Assembly: GCA_037179515.1 (NCBI GenBank)
Contig: JAXCGZ010007638.1
Coordinates: 18,501-82,500, forward strand
Origin: Halocaridina rubra
Lineage: Eukaryota; Arthropoda; Malacostraca; Decapoda; Atyidae
Direction of reading: 5' to 3'
Length of the DNA: 64,000 bases
The notes under the pieces were generated by a model that saw only the letters and a list, made by a program, of their open reading frames with translations, was not told the DNA's origin and did no database searches. Below are positions 46,251 through 58,594 of the stretch, one piece after another (position 1 is the stretch's first letter; each line of letters starts with the position of its first letter). The translations under genes and the position numbers were made by a program.

Positions 46251-48126
46251 CTCTCTGTTTATAAAGTGAAGGTATTCAGTACAATTCAGTACTTATCTGT
46301 AAATATTTCTTTGCATATAATTACTACTTTGAGTGGCAAGCTGTCCTACAGCCTTAAGCAGGGACTTCAAATATACTGTGTATATTACATATCAGCATAA
46401 CTAAAATTTATCTATCTTACCTTTGTAAGTTTTCCATCAGGCTGTACAGCATGAAATATAAAATAATTTTTTTTCTCATAATGAACAATTATTATATGAT
46501 TATATTTCCAGCAAAAGCTTTGAATCTGTGCCTTTAATTTATTAAAAATGAATTTGCTCTTATTCAAGGTAATAAGAATGTATCGATAGTTGCTGCAGCT
46601 ATTTAAATTCTAGAAAAAATATATTATATTTTTCTACATGTTCTTCGTATTATGACTTTTCATGTCAAGAAAAGCCAGATATTATCAGAAAATGATATTT
46701 CCAATAATATAAAATTAAATTACATTAAAAAAATATCAGGCAAAATCATGCAAAGAAGATAGTGTGAATATAAGAGTCGAAACTGTGAAAGTGAGGCATG
46801 TGGTTCATTTTCGTGGGGAAAAAAAAAAGTGATTAATTACCAGATATTTGAAAAGTGACAGTAACTCATTGCAAGTAGAAGGGTGATTCGAATATGAAAT
46901 ATACCAAGATGAAGGATAGAGATAATTTGCATTTAAATGTAAGGGACTTTGTGCAGTAACTATTTTGCTAGATCAGATCTTAATCTTTTACATATAAAAT
47001 TCCTGGTATCAGGGTGTAAACTACTTATACGTCGAATTCTGTCAGGGTTTTGGCATTAATTTTAGGTAAACATGGGTTTTCCTTTGCAAAAAAGCAAGAA
47101 AGTTTACTTAAGGGTAAAAATGTGACAAAAGGGTAGCTTTCTTGGCATCCACGCCCTCTCCTTATCAAATGCTCCTGAAAAAAATGCAAACACTTGCCTT
47201 CTGCACGGCCGAGGATACCCCAAGGGAAATCGTAAAGCTAGTACTCATAATAAACCTCATATTCCATATAATCAACTTTCAAATGTAACATAAAATTAGG
47301 CAAAATATGTTTTACACACAGAAGTTAATTGCTCAGTTCATTATGAAAAGCAAAATAATTTATATTCATTAATCTTAATTGCAAACTGTATCTAATCAGT
47401 CTCTTATTATATATAAAAAAAATTCCTGTTAAGAATGTCATTTACTAACTATTTACTGGGGAGCATCTTTGGTAGATAAACCCCTGTGGGTTAAATAAAG
47501 CTTGGACATACAAGACTAACTCTCTTTCCCCTGAAAGAATTCGACGTTGAAATGGTGTACTGTTTTTACATAAACAGTGATTGTTATTAGTTACAGTGGT
47601 GAAAAAATGCCAAAAATTCTGCTCTGTCTTTCTAGTCAAACTGATCCAGGTATGACGAAGCCAAAATTCCAAAGGGCACAGGGTGAGATCCGCCATGAAC
47701 ATCATGTATTCTAACTCCAACAGGAATGTGAAGCTGGCGTGTGGATTTCTAAGTCACGCAACATCAATGGTGCTTTAATAGGGGATATACAAGTTTCTAT
47801 CATAAATATAGCGTTTGCATATGCTAATAAAGCAAAATTTCAGAGTAAATTCACTTCTGTCACGTGAAGACGAGTATAAACTATATATAACCCTAAAATG
47901 AGTGGATAAATACTGGTTAAGAAACTACTCTTCCATGGAGGAAAGGAATGTTTTGCCTTACATGTACATTTCACACATCTTATCCTCTCTGTACTATGCT
48001 GAAATATATATTACTATTTGGAAAAGATATGCAATTTTGTTAGGATCTGACGTGTAGTGGACTTAAGTTTTCAGATTAGTATTCATGGAGTTAGTCTACG
48101 AGACTGTTCTACAGGCCTGAGCTCAC
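46251..48126. other. Intron, no further exon supported
   Basis: AT-rich intron of the host gene between the hinge and first endostatin exon. A histidine/proline-containing open stretch near 47640-47755 (minus) lacks a usable donor and is not called. Confidence 0.6.
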
Positions 48127-48261
48127 CCTGGGTCCGTCGACAGCGTTGATGAGTGAGTCCACCTGCAGAGGGGGTGGGCCACCTGTTGGTACAGGCAGGG
48201 GGCTGGTTGCTGGAGAAGATGTGCTGCTTGTGCTCTTTGTTACTGTCACCACACTACCCAT
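48127..48261 (-). CDS. Mp: Multiplexin exon: Ser/Thr/Pro-rich hinge before endostatin
   Basis: A 135-base exon (45 codons, phase 0) runs from acceptor (TTAAACAG) to donor (GTGAGC). It is rich in Ser, Thr and Pro (for example TKSTSSTSSPATSPLPVP) and ends VDSLINAVDGPR. In collagen XV/XVIII a flexible, protease-sensitive hinge separates the trimerization domain from endostatin. Composition and position fit that role, and the Ser/Thr density suggests O-glycosylation (inference). Its last codons join in frame to LRLAALN at 42621. It contains no His, so the N-terminal zinc-binding histidines of mammalian endostatin are not supplied here. Confidence 0.82.
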
Positions 48262-48553
48262 CTGTTTAAGATTAATAAAGTCAATGATTGGTAATTATTA
48301 CTTGATATAGATATCATAATTCTACTTACAATTATAAATTGAAAAATAAAAAATCAGAAGTAGAGAATATAATGAAACACTGCTCTAACAGTAGTACACA
48401 ATCTTGGAAGTTAAATACATTGCAAACAGAATTCTTATATTAATAGGACTTGCTTCCTTATACAGGTGTTTCCATAGGAAAAGATCTGAAATATAATAAT
48501 CTCCATACATGCTCTTACAATACAGGTAAGATTTAATCTAATATGATACTCAC

Positions 48554-48646
48554 TGCAACAAACTGCCAACCAGCTGTCACTCGAACTAAAAGTGCTTCTT
48601 CATCAAAAATGAATGCCAGCGTTCCAACTGGTGACATGTCAGTCAT
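48554..48646 (-). CDS. Mp: Multiplexin exon: trimerization domain core
   Basis: A 93-base exon (31 codons, phase 0 at both ends) lies between an acceptor (GAAACAG) and a donor (GTGAGT). It reads MTDMSPVGTLAFIFDEEALL followed by VRVTAGWQFVA. The pattern GTLAF-(acidic)-LLVRV-GWQ is the conserved core of the multiplexin trimerization domain (compare the GTLxYxxEEExLFVRVxxGW pattern of collagen XV/XVIII). Joined to the previous exon it gives a continuous domain, and joined to the next it passes into the hinge. The initial ATG is an internal Met codon because the exon is preceded by a good 3' splice site. Confidence 0.9.
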
Positions 48647-49318
48647 CTGTTTCAAAGAAATTTAAACATAAGATTCTATTTATAGTAATAAAAACTAAAA
48701 GTGTCAGAACCAATTTGGGAATGTTATAAGAAATATAAAATTGAACTAGCTGCCAAGTACATGAAAGTAACTGGTGGAGAGAACAGGGAGTTTAAGAATG
48801 AATAGTAGGATACCAAAGAGAGCTTAAAATAGATTTGAAAGCTGTGGTTTTTAAGAAATTCCAACAACACTTCTTTCTGGAGGGAGTTTATCATAACAAA
48901 GGTTATCTAGAGGATGTCGTTAAACATTAAATGTAGCAATAAATAGCTAACTGTATATATTCTGGAGAATTACATTTATATACTAAAGTCTGAAGGAGAA
49001 TCTTGAATGATGGATACCTCTAAAAGAAACATAGCTATGTAATAGAGGGGAGATAGCAAAAACTAAGTGTCAAGGAAAGTCAATAATAGAAGAACAGAAC
49101 ACAAAATAAAAAACAAAGACTGGAACAAAATGAAAAAAAAAAACAAATAATCAGTTAACATAGACTTAATATAAAGGAACTAAAGTAAAATACTAAAAAT
49201 TTAAAAAGACAATCTATTAATAAGTAAAATGTGAGAAAATAAAAACTGACTATCAACAAAGGAACAAGCTTTGTATTGCTATTTAAACAGGTATTACATT
49301 ATACATAAAAAGCCATAC

Positions 49319-49440
49319 TTTAATCATTGATGACCTGTCAGGAAACGTGACAGCTCCAGGAACAATGGAATTTGGTTGTTTATCCTCTGAGTCAACTCTT
49401 TCACCAGGCTTACCAGGAAGACCCGGGGGCCCTGGTGGAC
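49319..49440 (-). CDS. Mp: Multiplexin exon: last Gly-X-Y triplets and start of trimerization domain
   Basis: The minus-strand exon is bounded by an acceptor (AATAACAG) and a donor (GTATGG). It translates as collagen triplets PPGPPGLPGKPGER followed by an acidic linker, then GAVTFPDRSSMIK. GAVTF plus a following Met-Lys segment is the start of the non-collagenous trimerization domain of collagen XV/XVIII, which aligns three chains before endostatin. The exon has 122 bases: two bases complete an upstream Gly codon, then 40 codons, ending in phase 0. The next exon (48554-48646) continues the domain in frame. The intron upstream is 11.7 kb and contains the most complete CR1-like element. Confidence 0.88.
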
Positions 49441-51509
49441 CTGTTATTAAAAAGGAGTCTATTAACCTCATCATTACACTTTATATATCCTAATTACACT
49501 TGCATATGAAAACCCTTAACCCCAGATGCATATAGTAGAAAACAAAAAATAAAACAAATATACATTACATATCTCAAAAGATATAACACATATTTATTTA
49601 ATAGAGGGTGAACTTACTTCAGTATGTAAAATTAAGAAGTACATAAGTGTTTATATACACTGATATTATTATGGAGATAAGAATTTATATATACTGGAAT
49701 TGTAGCAACGTAATTTCATATTTTTGACTGGATGCCATACTTAACTAAAGCATCAGTGTAACCACAACTGACTAAAACTTAGTCGGCAGCAAAGCATCAA
49801 CATACCCTGCACATCCACACTTTTATCATCAGCTATCCCTTTGCTCCCTAACAGATTTAGATGTCTATAACAACACAGAGGGAATTCGAGCATGGAAAAT
49901 TTTCTCGTCAACATCCAAGGATAGGCAAAATTTTACTTATTTAGATACAATATATGTTAATTTTCTTCCTTCAGAAGTGCATCTTTATGCAAGTTAACTA
50001 TCCAGTAAATCATAATACACATCCTAATATTCCTAAGCATTGGTTGGTTCTTATCTTAAAGTAGAACCAGACAAGATACAAAGACAGCGATGGCAAAATA
50101 TTAAAAAAAAAAAAAATCTGGGAACAAATTATTAGTACAGTATTGTATTACAATATATCTAATAAATCCAAGCGAGATTTTAACAGAAATTATTTTCCCT
50201 TCATTATCTTTCAAAGAGGTCGATCTTCTTATGACAACTTTTAAAATAGGCACTTGTAAAACCAGCTAATAAAACTGTTACAGAATCAATATCAAAATAA
50301 CACTAAAATATGATATATCTACAGTATATCTGTTCATATTACTGTGCAAGCTACTTTAAGTTATATTAATACAAATATTGCAACAAGCACTCTTGATGTC
50401 TGCTTAAATCTTGAATGTGTTAATGTGGATGTCACATATACAAATTTTGTGTGTGAGAGGTAGAGGGCAACTAAAAGGGATATCCTTGGTGAAAACTTTA
50501 ACGAAATTACTCACATGTGTTTTCTGATTGTAGTATGAGCTAACTAGAGGGGATAGGGGAGTATAAGGCTATAAATCCCTACCATCTTTTGATTTTTTAT
50601 TTCACCACAAAAACATGACAGAGACGTGATGAATCTTGCCTCATCTCAATTAGCTATGGCCATCTTCTTTGTAAAGTAGGATATATAATTTCTCTTACAA
50701 AAAATCTATCATTTATGGTGAAGGAAACTGACTACTTCTTTTTTTGAACCCTACATATCATGACGGGAACTATAAGTAATAAGAAAAAAGTACTGGTAAT
50801 ATCAATCTTCTTAAAGCACTGTTGTTGCTGCTAAACAATCAGAAAAGGTAAAGATAAAATGGGTAGGATAAAACTATAAGACCATGATACTTATTCCCTG
50901 GTTGTGAGCACCCTGCTAATTCATATAGGAAAAGGCATCATGTTCGAAAAAATAAATTAAGAACAATAAATATAATCATATAGCCTTGGTGGTAGAGATA
51001 AAAATATCTACCATTGTTCTCCTTGTATACTTTAGGGGGCAACTAACTGAGATAGCCCTAATAAAGGGGGAGTAAAATGTCCTCTCTTGTATTCTTGCAT
51101 GTTGTATAAGGGGACAAGAGGAATAGGTAGAGATAAATATCCTTCCTTCCTTAACCTCCTTGTTTTATCCGCTTAGCAACTCATGGGAGAGCTGTGTTTG
51201 AACTGGGTATGATGCAGGCCTTTTGACCTGATTCTTTTGTTACAGAGTCGTCATGATGATGCTTTGGAGGAATATGGTACCAAGCACTATAAAAAAAAGC
51301 ATGCATGGTAATAAGAGAGTAAGAATTCCATCTCACATACCCTAAGAGTTATAGGAGGTGCATAAAATGATATTCTTAATGATGGATGAAGCTATCCTTG
51401 TATTTTATGTGCTGCATGAGGCAACTAAAAGAGTTAAGGAATTGGGGGGGATTGGTAATCCTGTCCTCTTTCTACAGCTGTAGCAAAAAGACTGATTCAA
51501 TTCCAATTT

Positions 51510-51586
<77 letters not shown>

Positions 51587-53324
51587 CATCTCTGATGGTG
51601 TGGGGGAATGAAATATCACTTATAATCGTTTCATGTTTTTGAAGGTGACTAAAAGGTAGAGGTGAGTGAAATTTTCCCTGCTACGGAACAGATGATGACA
51701 GAAGAGACAAGTTAGGCCAGGGTATAGCTGAACCCTCCTGCAAATACCTTTGATTTAGTTGTACCCAATCTGATAGCATCAGTGGGATATGGTGTCAAGA
51801 TGAGAAAAATATCATCATTATTCATCTCTGATGGTGAACATAGAGAATGTATCACCTGTACGACTACTAGCGATAGGCGATGAAATAGGTAGTAAACCAT
51901 TCCTCTCTGAAATTTGTTTTCTTGGTACAAAACATTGATGGAGGTGAAAATGAGAGGGGAGTGAGGAATCGCTGCTGCTTCCCCTTTTTTTGTTCAATTG
52001 TAATTACTTTAAAGCTTCAAAAGGATATGACATTAAGTTTTGAAAATATTGTTGTTATTAAAATTATTATTATTATTATTATCACTTGGCCGCTAATATG
52101 GATAAGAGAATAAGAGGCTGCCAAAAAATAGTGTTAGGAACAATAAATTCCTGCTGTAATGCTTCTCTCCTCTTGGTAATGAGAACGACGCCATACTGCA
52201 TACAAAGGTGACAAGTATGAAAAAAAATATTATGTGCTTGGCAATCCAAATGGGGTTGGGGTGTCATACTAAAATCTAAAACTATGGTTTTCTGCTACAA
52301 CGACAGCAAATTTACTGGCAAATTAATCCTAATCTTTTATGGTGGAGATTCACCTTCCAAAATATGATTTGGTAATGTTGTCTTGTACGTAGTAGAGGGT
52401 GAGTAGGATGATTACGAGCATATAGGGCTAGTTGTCTGTCCATACAAGAATTTACTTTCTTGATGTAAAATTATCAGAGTAGAAGTGAAAACTTAGCAAT
52501 ATTATATCCTCAGTTGTTTTGTGAGGGCTAAGGCTGTGGGAGGTAGTAGTATGTATAAAAATTAGTAATTTCAAGTACTGAATTGTCACTTACAGATTCC
52601 ATACATCAAAATATTTATGTCAAAAGACGATAAACTTATTAAAATTAATGTTAATTCTCTTCAAGTGGAGCTAAGTTGCTGAACATTCTCCATTTAAATT
52701 CAAAATGTACTATTGGAAAAACTATTAATAAACACTGATATACAATAATGCAACGGGAAACAACAATAATAAAACTCCATAGACATGATAAACCTTACAG
52801 CCAATCTACAAAGCTCACTTTCAAATGGACACACTTGTAATAGCTAACAGAAATAGAAATAAGCTCTAAAGCAAGAGTACTTACGGAATAGGCCACTCAA
52901 GCTACATTACCCAACAACATTAAAAAACTATTTACTGGCACACAAAAACGAAATTAAATCAATATTTCATTGATATTGAATGTATACATCATCATAGTTT
53001 ATGATGAATGCAACAAACTACTATCTTTTGGTATAATCTATAGATACTGTGTGTGTAAGACCCAAGTTGCACATATAATCAGTCTCTAAACAGTTATTAT
53101 ATTCGTTACTAATTTAAGATATTAAAAGCTTAATATTTCACGAATGATTTATCTGGTAAAGTATTATTATGGTTAATCAAGCATTAGATAAATTTCAACT
53201 GGTTAGAAAGCTCTTATATTCAAAGGAGAAAAAATAAAATTACAAACAGTATACAATATGCTTGCTTTGCTACATGATACGATTTTATAATAAACCTATT
53301 TTTCTACTTTACAGAACACAACGA

Positions 53325-53331
<7 letters not shown>
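49441..53331. other. Intron; eroded dispersed repeats, (ATT)n
   Basis: No coding similarity. Short GC-richer blocks with a GGCAACTAAAAG-like core occur around 50460, 51035 and 51420, related to the 37.4-kb repeat. (ATT)n arrays lie at 51513-51587 and 52061-52081. Confidence 0.55.
51513..51587. repeat. (ATT)n microsatellite
   Basis: About 75 bases of ATT repeat. Confidence 0.97.

Positions 53332-53413
<82 letters not shown>
53332..53413. repeat. (TA)n microsatellite
   Basis: About 82 bases of perfect TA repeat. Confidence 0.98.
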
Positions 53414-53416
<3 letters not shown>

Positions 53417-53740
53417 ACATACATGTATTAAAGAAAAAGCCAAGCGACATGCATTAAAAAATGTTTTTAAATAATGTACTTTTACTGAATCACAGATACT
53501 AAAGTACTGTAAAATGTAACTTAATATGAGAGTACGTCAGGAGTACTATGTAGTTGTTAGCAGGATTACCTGCATAATTTATCTTTATATGGATTGTATA
53601 ATATCCTAGAGAAAGATGCTGTGTGCATCTTGTTTTCAGATTAAATTGATGATATCCCATGAATATTGTTTAATATTTACTGAGGTAAGTATGTCTATGA
53701 AAATTCCTACTAAAATTTTGTGATGCATGGCTCCCTCATG

Positions 53741-53741
53741 A

Positions 53742-53795
<54 letters not shown>

Positions 53796-53806
53796 ACGCA
53801 CACACA
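53741..53806. repeat. (CA)n microsatellite at the 5' end of a CR1-like copy
   Basis: About 65 bases of CA repeat with CG variants near its end. ORF1 sequence begins directly after it. Confidence 0.97.
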
Positions 53807-53828
53807 GAAAATCAAGAATTTAGAGGCA

Positions 53829-54812
53829 ATGGTTATAAGCCTTGATGAAAAAATTCGGAATATGGATGGAGAAATGAAAGAGAATGAAACACTCAGAGAG
53901 CAAATAATATCTTTGGAGGAAGCAAATAAAGCACAAGGGCAGGAGAGAAAGGAACTAGAAAAAAGAATAAAGAAGCTGGAAGGGGAAAAGATTCAACTAA
54001 AATCTAGAATTTCTAAACAAGAAGATAAAAACAAACAGCTGAATGACAACCTAAAGGAATTAGATGTTAGTTCACTGCTCTCTTCTGAGAGAGACGAGAT
54101 TGCTGCTTGCAATGTCCAGATTAAGGAAAACATTGAACAGTTCAGAAAAGAGTTCCAGGAGCTGAATATGGAAAATGATGCCATGAAAACTTCCTTTGCT
54201 GATGCACTAAAGGGCAATGTGGCAGTAAAAGAGGCTGTAAAGATGGTGGCACTGGAAAACATACAAACAGTTGACTATAAAGAGACAGTAATCGAAAAAA
54301 TGAAAGACGTTGTGATGGAAAGGGCAAACCCACTCATCAGACAGGCACTTGATAAGGAGAAGACAGTGGTAATCTCAGGCATAAGTGAATCCCAGGAGCC
54401 AACATGGCAGGGGAGACTTGAAGAAAATAAAGCTAGGGTTGTAGACCTGATAAGAAAGCTTGGAGTAGTTTGTGGTCCTGAGGATATTGTAAACATACAC
54501 CAACTAGGTAAATATTCGAGGGAAGGAAAGCCGAGACCAACAAAAGTAACCTTTGAGAGAGGGGAAACATGTAGGGAAATATTGTTGAGAAAAAAAAGTC
54601 TAAAAGACCTTCAAGAATTCAAAGAAGTGTTCATTAGATGATACAGAACACAGGAAGAGATGGGAAAGACCAAAAACTTGTTGCAAGAGGCAAGAAGGTT
54701 AAATGAGGAAAGAAATGAAGAACAGAAGAAAAATTTTCATTTCAGAGTTCTTCCAGACAAAGGGGAGATAAAGAAGATAATGACAGAAGATCAGGGGATG
54801 GGGCCTCATTAA
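53829..54812 (+). pseudogene. CR1-like ORF1 (coiled coil plus RRM-like), one nonsense codon
   Basis: 327 codons to a TAA at 54810-54812, interrupted by one in-frame TGA at 54639 (probably from CGA or AGA). Residues 1-95 form a long Glu/Lys-rich coiled coil (QERKELEKRIKKLEGEKIQL). About residues 170-270 look like an RRM-type ORF1p domain: TVVISGISESQEPTWQGRLE ... GKPRPTKVTF ... CREILLRKKSLKD. The tail after the TGA (EEMGKTKNLLQEARRLNEER) also occurs at 61803, showing that it belongs to ORF1. The frame is open upstream of the first ATG into the (CA)n, so the true N-terminus is lost. Such proteins bind the element RNA. Confidence 0.85.
54731..54737 (+). promoter_or_regulatory. Candidate -1 ribosomal frameshift heptamer A AAT TTT
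   Basis: In the ORF1 reading frame the codons are AAA AAT TTT CAT, giving the canonical X XXY YYZ heptamer. ORF2 is in the -1 frame, open from just after a TGA at 54716-54718 through the ORF1 stop at 54810. The same heptamer in the same frame is present at 61883-61889. A weak 6-bp stem (TCTTCC with GGGAGA) begins about 11 bases downstream. Functional frameshifting is inferred, not shown. Confidence 0.5.
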
Positions 54813-57637
54813 GATTGTTATACACAAATGCTGATGGATTAGCTGGTAAGGCAGTAGAATTAAAAGATAGGATTCACAACAGTAAGGCAGATACAGTAGC
54901 AATTACAGAGACTAAGTTGAGTGAGGACATAAACAGTGTCACAGTTTTTCCTAAGGGCTTCAGAATACTAAGGGTTGAAAGATCTTAGAGGACTGGTGGA
55001 GGGATAGCACTGCTCATAAGTGAAAGGATTCAAGTTGAAGAAATAAACTTGGCTATAGAGTGTGAGTTCAAGGAATTTCTTGTTGCTCGCATAAATACTG
55101 GGTCAGAGAGCATTATATTAACTGTTGTATACAACCCACCAAGGAACCAAAATAGGCTTGAAGTTTATGAGGAAAGTCATATAGGTACTATTGAAGTCAT
55201 AAATTCAGTTGTTAACATGACACAGGAAAAAAAAAGTAGGATTTTGATTATTGGAGACTTTAATCATAAAGAGATAGATTGGATAAATCTTGACCCACAC
55301 AGTGGTGAGGACTCATTCGGGGCAAGATTCCTAGATTGCGTACAAGGGAATTTCCTACACCAACATGTAATGGAACCAACAAGGGCCAGGGGTGGGGATG
55401 AGCCATCATTACTTGATCTAGTGTTCACAGATAATGTGTTGGATATTGAAAAAATTGAGTATGAACCACCAATTGGAAAGAGTGACCACTGTGTGTTGTT
55501 GATGGAGTATATCATTGAAGATATTCTTTCTGAGAGTAGAGGCACTGAGGCCACGAGGAGGAACTATCCGAAAGGAGATTACATCAAAATGAATGAGCTT
55601 TTTGCAGTTATTGACTGGAGAACCTTATTTTACAACAAATCTGTACAAGAAATGTATGACATCTTTTGTGAGAAATATGGGAAGATAGTAGATTGCTGCA
55701 TACCTGTCACCAAAGTAGGTGTAATTCATGCCAGAGAGAAATGGTTCGATAATGGGTGTAAAAGAGCTAAGGAGTGGAGAGACAAATGCTGGAAAAGGTA
55801 TAGGAGGAGAAAAACATAAATGCCTGGCAAACCTACAAAAGAGCAAGAAATGACTACCTAAGTAAAAGGAGAGATGCAGAGAGAGACTATGAGAGGGACA
55901 TCGCCAGGAAGGCTAAAGAAAATCCCAAGCTTTTCCACAGCTGTATCAGAGGAAAACTGAAGGTAAAAGAACAGGTTTTAAGGCTAAAGAGAGCGGATGG
56001 AAGCATCACTGAGACGGATGAAGAGATCTGCAAAGAATTAAACAAGGAGTTTCAGTCAGTATTTACAGTAGAAAATACCCAACCCCCTCAGATTGCAGTG
56101 ATAGAAGCTCAAGGGCCGGGTATTAGAGAACATCAACCTTACAGCCACAGAGGTATGCAAAGCGCTGATGGATTTAGATGTTCATAAAGCTACAGGTCCT
56201 GATGACATATCCCCTCATGTGCTTAAAAAATGCGCAAACACAATATCAGTGGCACTAAGTATCATATTTAAAGCGTCACTGGAGTCGGGGGAGATTCCAA
56301 GATGCTGGAAACAAGCAAATGTGATACCTGTCTTCAAAAAGGGAAGGAGGGATACGGCTCTGAACTACAGACCAGTTTCCTTGACCAGAATAGTTTGCAA
56401 AGTTATGGAGAAACTACTAAGGAAACATATCTCTCTTCACTTGGAATCCTTAAACTTTTTGTCAGTGAGGCAACATGGCTTCAGAGAAGGAAGATCAACA
56501 GTAACAAACTTATTAGAATTTTATGATGAGGTAAGCCAAATCTTACAGGAAAGAGAGGGCTGGGCAGATTGCATATTCCTAGACTTCCAGAAAGCGTTTG
56601 ACACTGTTCCACATGGGAGACTTATTAGGAAGCTGCAATCAATGGCTAGAATAGGTGGAAATGTCTTGGAATGGATAAAAACTTACTTAGAAGGAAGGGA
56701 ACAGAGGGTTAGAGTAAGACACTCAGTGTCTGAATGGAGAAGAGTTAGTAGTGGAGTTCCACAGGGTTCAGTTTTAGGGCCACTTTTGTTCCTTGTATAT
56801 GTAAATGACCTACCAGAGTCTGTAAATTCATTCATGAATATGTTTGCAGATGATGCAAAGATTGTGAAGAAAGTAAAAAACGAGAACAATGGTAGAGAAC
56901 TTCAGGAGGATCTAAATAATCTGCATGAGTGGTCAGAAAAGTGGCTAATGAAATTCAATACCTCAAAATGTAAGGTAATGAGAATGGGTACAAGTGCAAG
57001 AAGGCCCAAGCTTGACTACTCGGTGGCTGGAGTACAACTTCAAGAGACAGAAAATGAGAGAGGTCTAGGAGTGAACATACTGGCAGATTTGTCTCCAGAA
57101 ATACATATAAATGGCATAGTAAGGGCAGCATATGCATTCTTATCAAATGTAAGGGTAGCCTTCAGGCACATGGACAAGAAAATGTTCAGAAATATTTATG
57201 TAACCTATGTGAGGCCAAAACTCGAATATGCAGCCCCCTTTTGGAATCCGCACTTGAAAAAGCACATAGCTAAGCTTGAAAAAGTTCAAAGACATGCCAC
57301 GAAACTGGTGCCAGAAATACGCAATCTCACTTATGATGAGAGGCTGAGGGAATTAGACTTGCCATCACTCGAAGCTAGAAGAGTAAGGGGGGATATGGTG
57401 ACAGTCTTTAAATTCCTTCATGGTTATGATAGAGTGGATAGGGATCGATATTTTGATATGGCTGGCTCTAGAACTAGAGGTCATAGTTTGAAGCTTCGTA
57501 AGAAAGCTTGTTTGCAGGATGTAAGGAAATACTTTTTCAGTGTAAGAGTAGTTGATAATTGGAATTCGCTAAGCGAGGAGGTAGTTAATGCTATCTCAAT
57601 CCATAGTTTTAAGGACAGGTATGACAAGTATCACTAA
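54737..57637 (+). pseudogene. CR1-like ORF2: endonuclease plus reverse transcriptase, three defects
   Basis: 967 codons in total from the slip point to the TAA. Endonuclease motifs: [47 protein letters not shown] motifs: [44 protein letters not shown] and MFADDAK. The C-terminal part is LDLPSLEARRVRGDMVTVFK and ends KDRYDKYH. Breaks: TAG at 54986 (GAG in the 34-37 kb copy), a one-base deletion in an A-run at about 55812 and a one-base insertion at about 56120. No ATG occurs in this frame before residue 130 or so, after half of the endonuclease. Confidence 0.95.
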
Positions 57638-57735
57638 GTCTAAAAATGGAAGCGATCAGGAGACGGGAAGATACGAGCTTTGGGCTCTTTCCCGTAAACA
57701 CAATTAGGTAATCACAATTAGGTAATCACACACAC

Positions 57736-58070
57736 ATATATATAGAAGATTCTTGAATACATGTGCTGAGCAGACCTAAGCAAAAAAGAAGACATGAACA
57801 TAGCAAATTGTGTTTGCAATATGCATAAAACTTTTTAAGGCAATTATATTGTACAGCTTTCCAAATATACCATTTCATATTGAGGACCGTGTCCAAGGAA
57901 TTTGAATTTAACTTATAGAAAGTACAGTTAGCTGTAGACTTACGACCTATGGGACTTACGGTTTCGACCTTTACCGTGAAGGGTCAACTATCTAACTGAA
58001 AGTCTGGCCACATTCTTTTTGTATTTTGCATCCACCTACGTCTTAGCAGTTTCAGGGTTAAAGATTAATA

Positions 58071-58129
<59 letters not shown>

Positions 58130-58309
58130 GACGAAGAAGTGAAAAAAAATTAAAAAAATTGACTGAAATAAAGTTGTACGGACAGCTATAAAACGTTGAA
58201 CGTTAAGAAAAGAGGTAAAGAAAGTTCATTAAAACTACCAACGAAGGGTTTTGATCACATTCTCTCTTCATCTCATATCCATTTGTGTCTTAGCTGTTTC
58301 AAGGTTGAA

Positions 58310-58376
<67 letters not shown>

Positions 58377-58594
58377 GATGAAGGAAGATAATAGAAAGTT
58401 AACTGATATTTACGAGGAGATGAGGAATTAAGCAAAACAATCAAAGAATTATTAAAGGCAGCTCTCTCTTCCTCTCTCTCTCTCTCTACCCACTTTCAAA
58501 ATGAATATTTTGACAAAGTTTCTCACCTCAGATTACTGTCAAGGGTGCGTGCACTGGGAATCAACACTGGAATTATACTCTGGATTGTACACTA
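57736..58594. other. Intron with two (AAT)n arrays
   Basis: No coding sequence. AAT arrays occur at about 58077-58128 and 58309-58376. The flanks of the two arrays are similar (TCTTAGC-GTTTCA-GGTT...AATAATAATAA...GA-GAAG), suggesting a local duplication of about 235 bases. Confidence 0.6.
58309..58376. repeat. (AAT)n microsatellite
   Basis: About 68 bases of AAT repeat, with a sister array at 58077-58128. Confidence 0.96.

Larger units (their letters stand above)
53806..57735 (+). mobile_element. CR1-like non-LTR retrotransposon, most complete copy
   Basis: About 3.9 kb with ORF1 remnant, overlapping ORF2, a roughly 90-base 3' UTR and the tail CACAATTAGGTAATCACAAT with a second AGGTAATCACA unit. 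The 5' end abuts (CA)n and the 3' end is followed by CACACACATATATATA. It is antisense to the host gene, within an 11.7-kb intron. There is no RNase H and no LTR. Endonuclease/RT layout and the post-RT C-terminus place it in the CR1/L2/Jockey group. Confidence 0.95.

Noticed and set aside
47630..47755. Minus-strand open stretch (RQLHIPVGVRIHDVHGGSHP...) as an extra hinge exon of multiplexin
   Set aside because: An AG precedes it, but no acceptable donor follows, and the exons on either side already join in phase without it.
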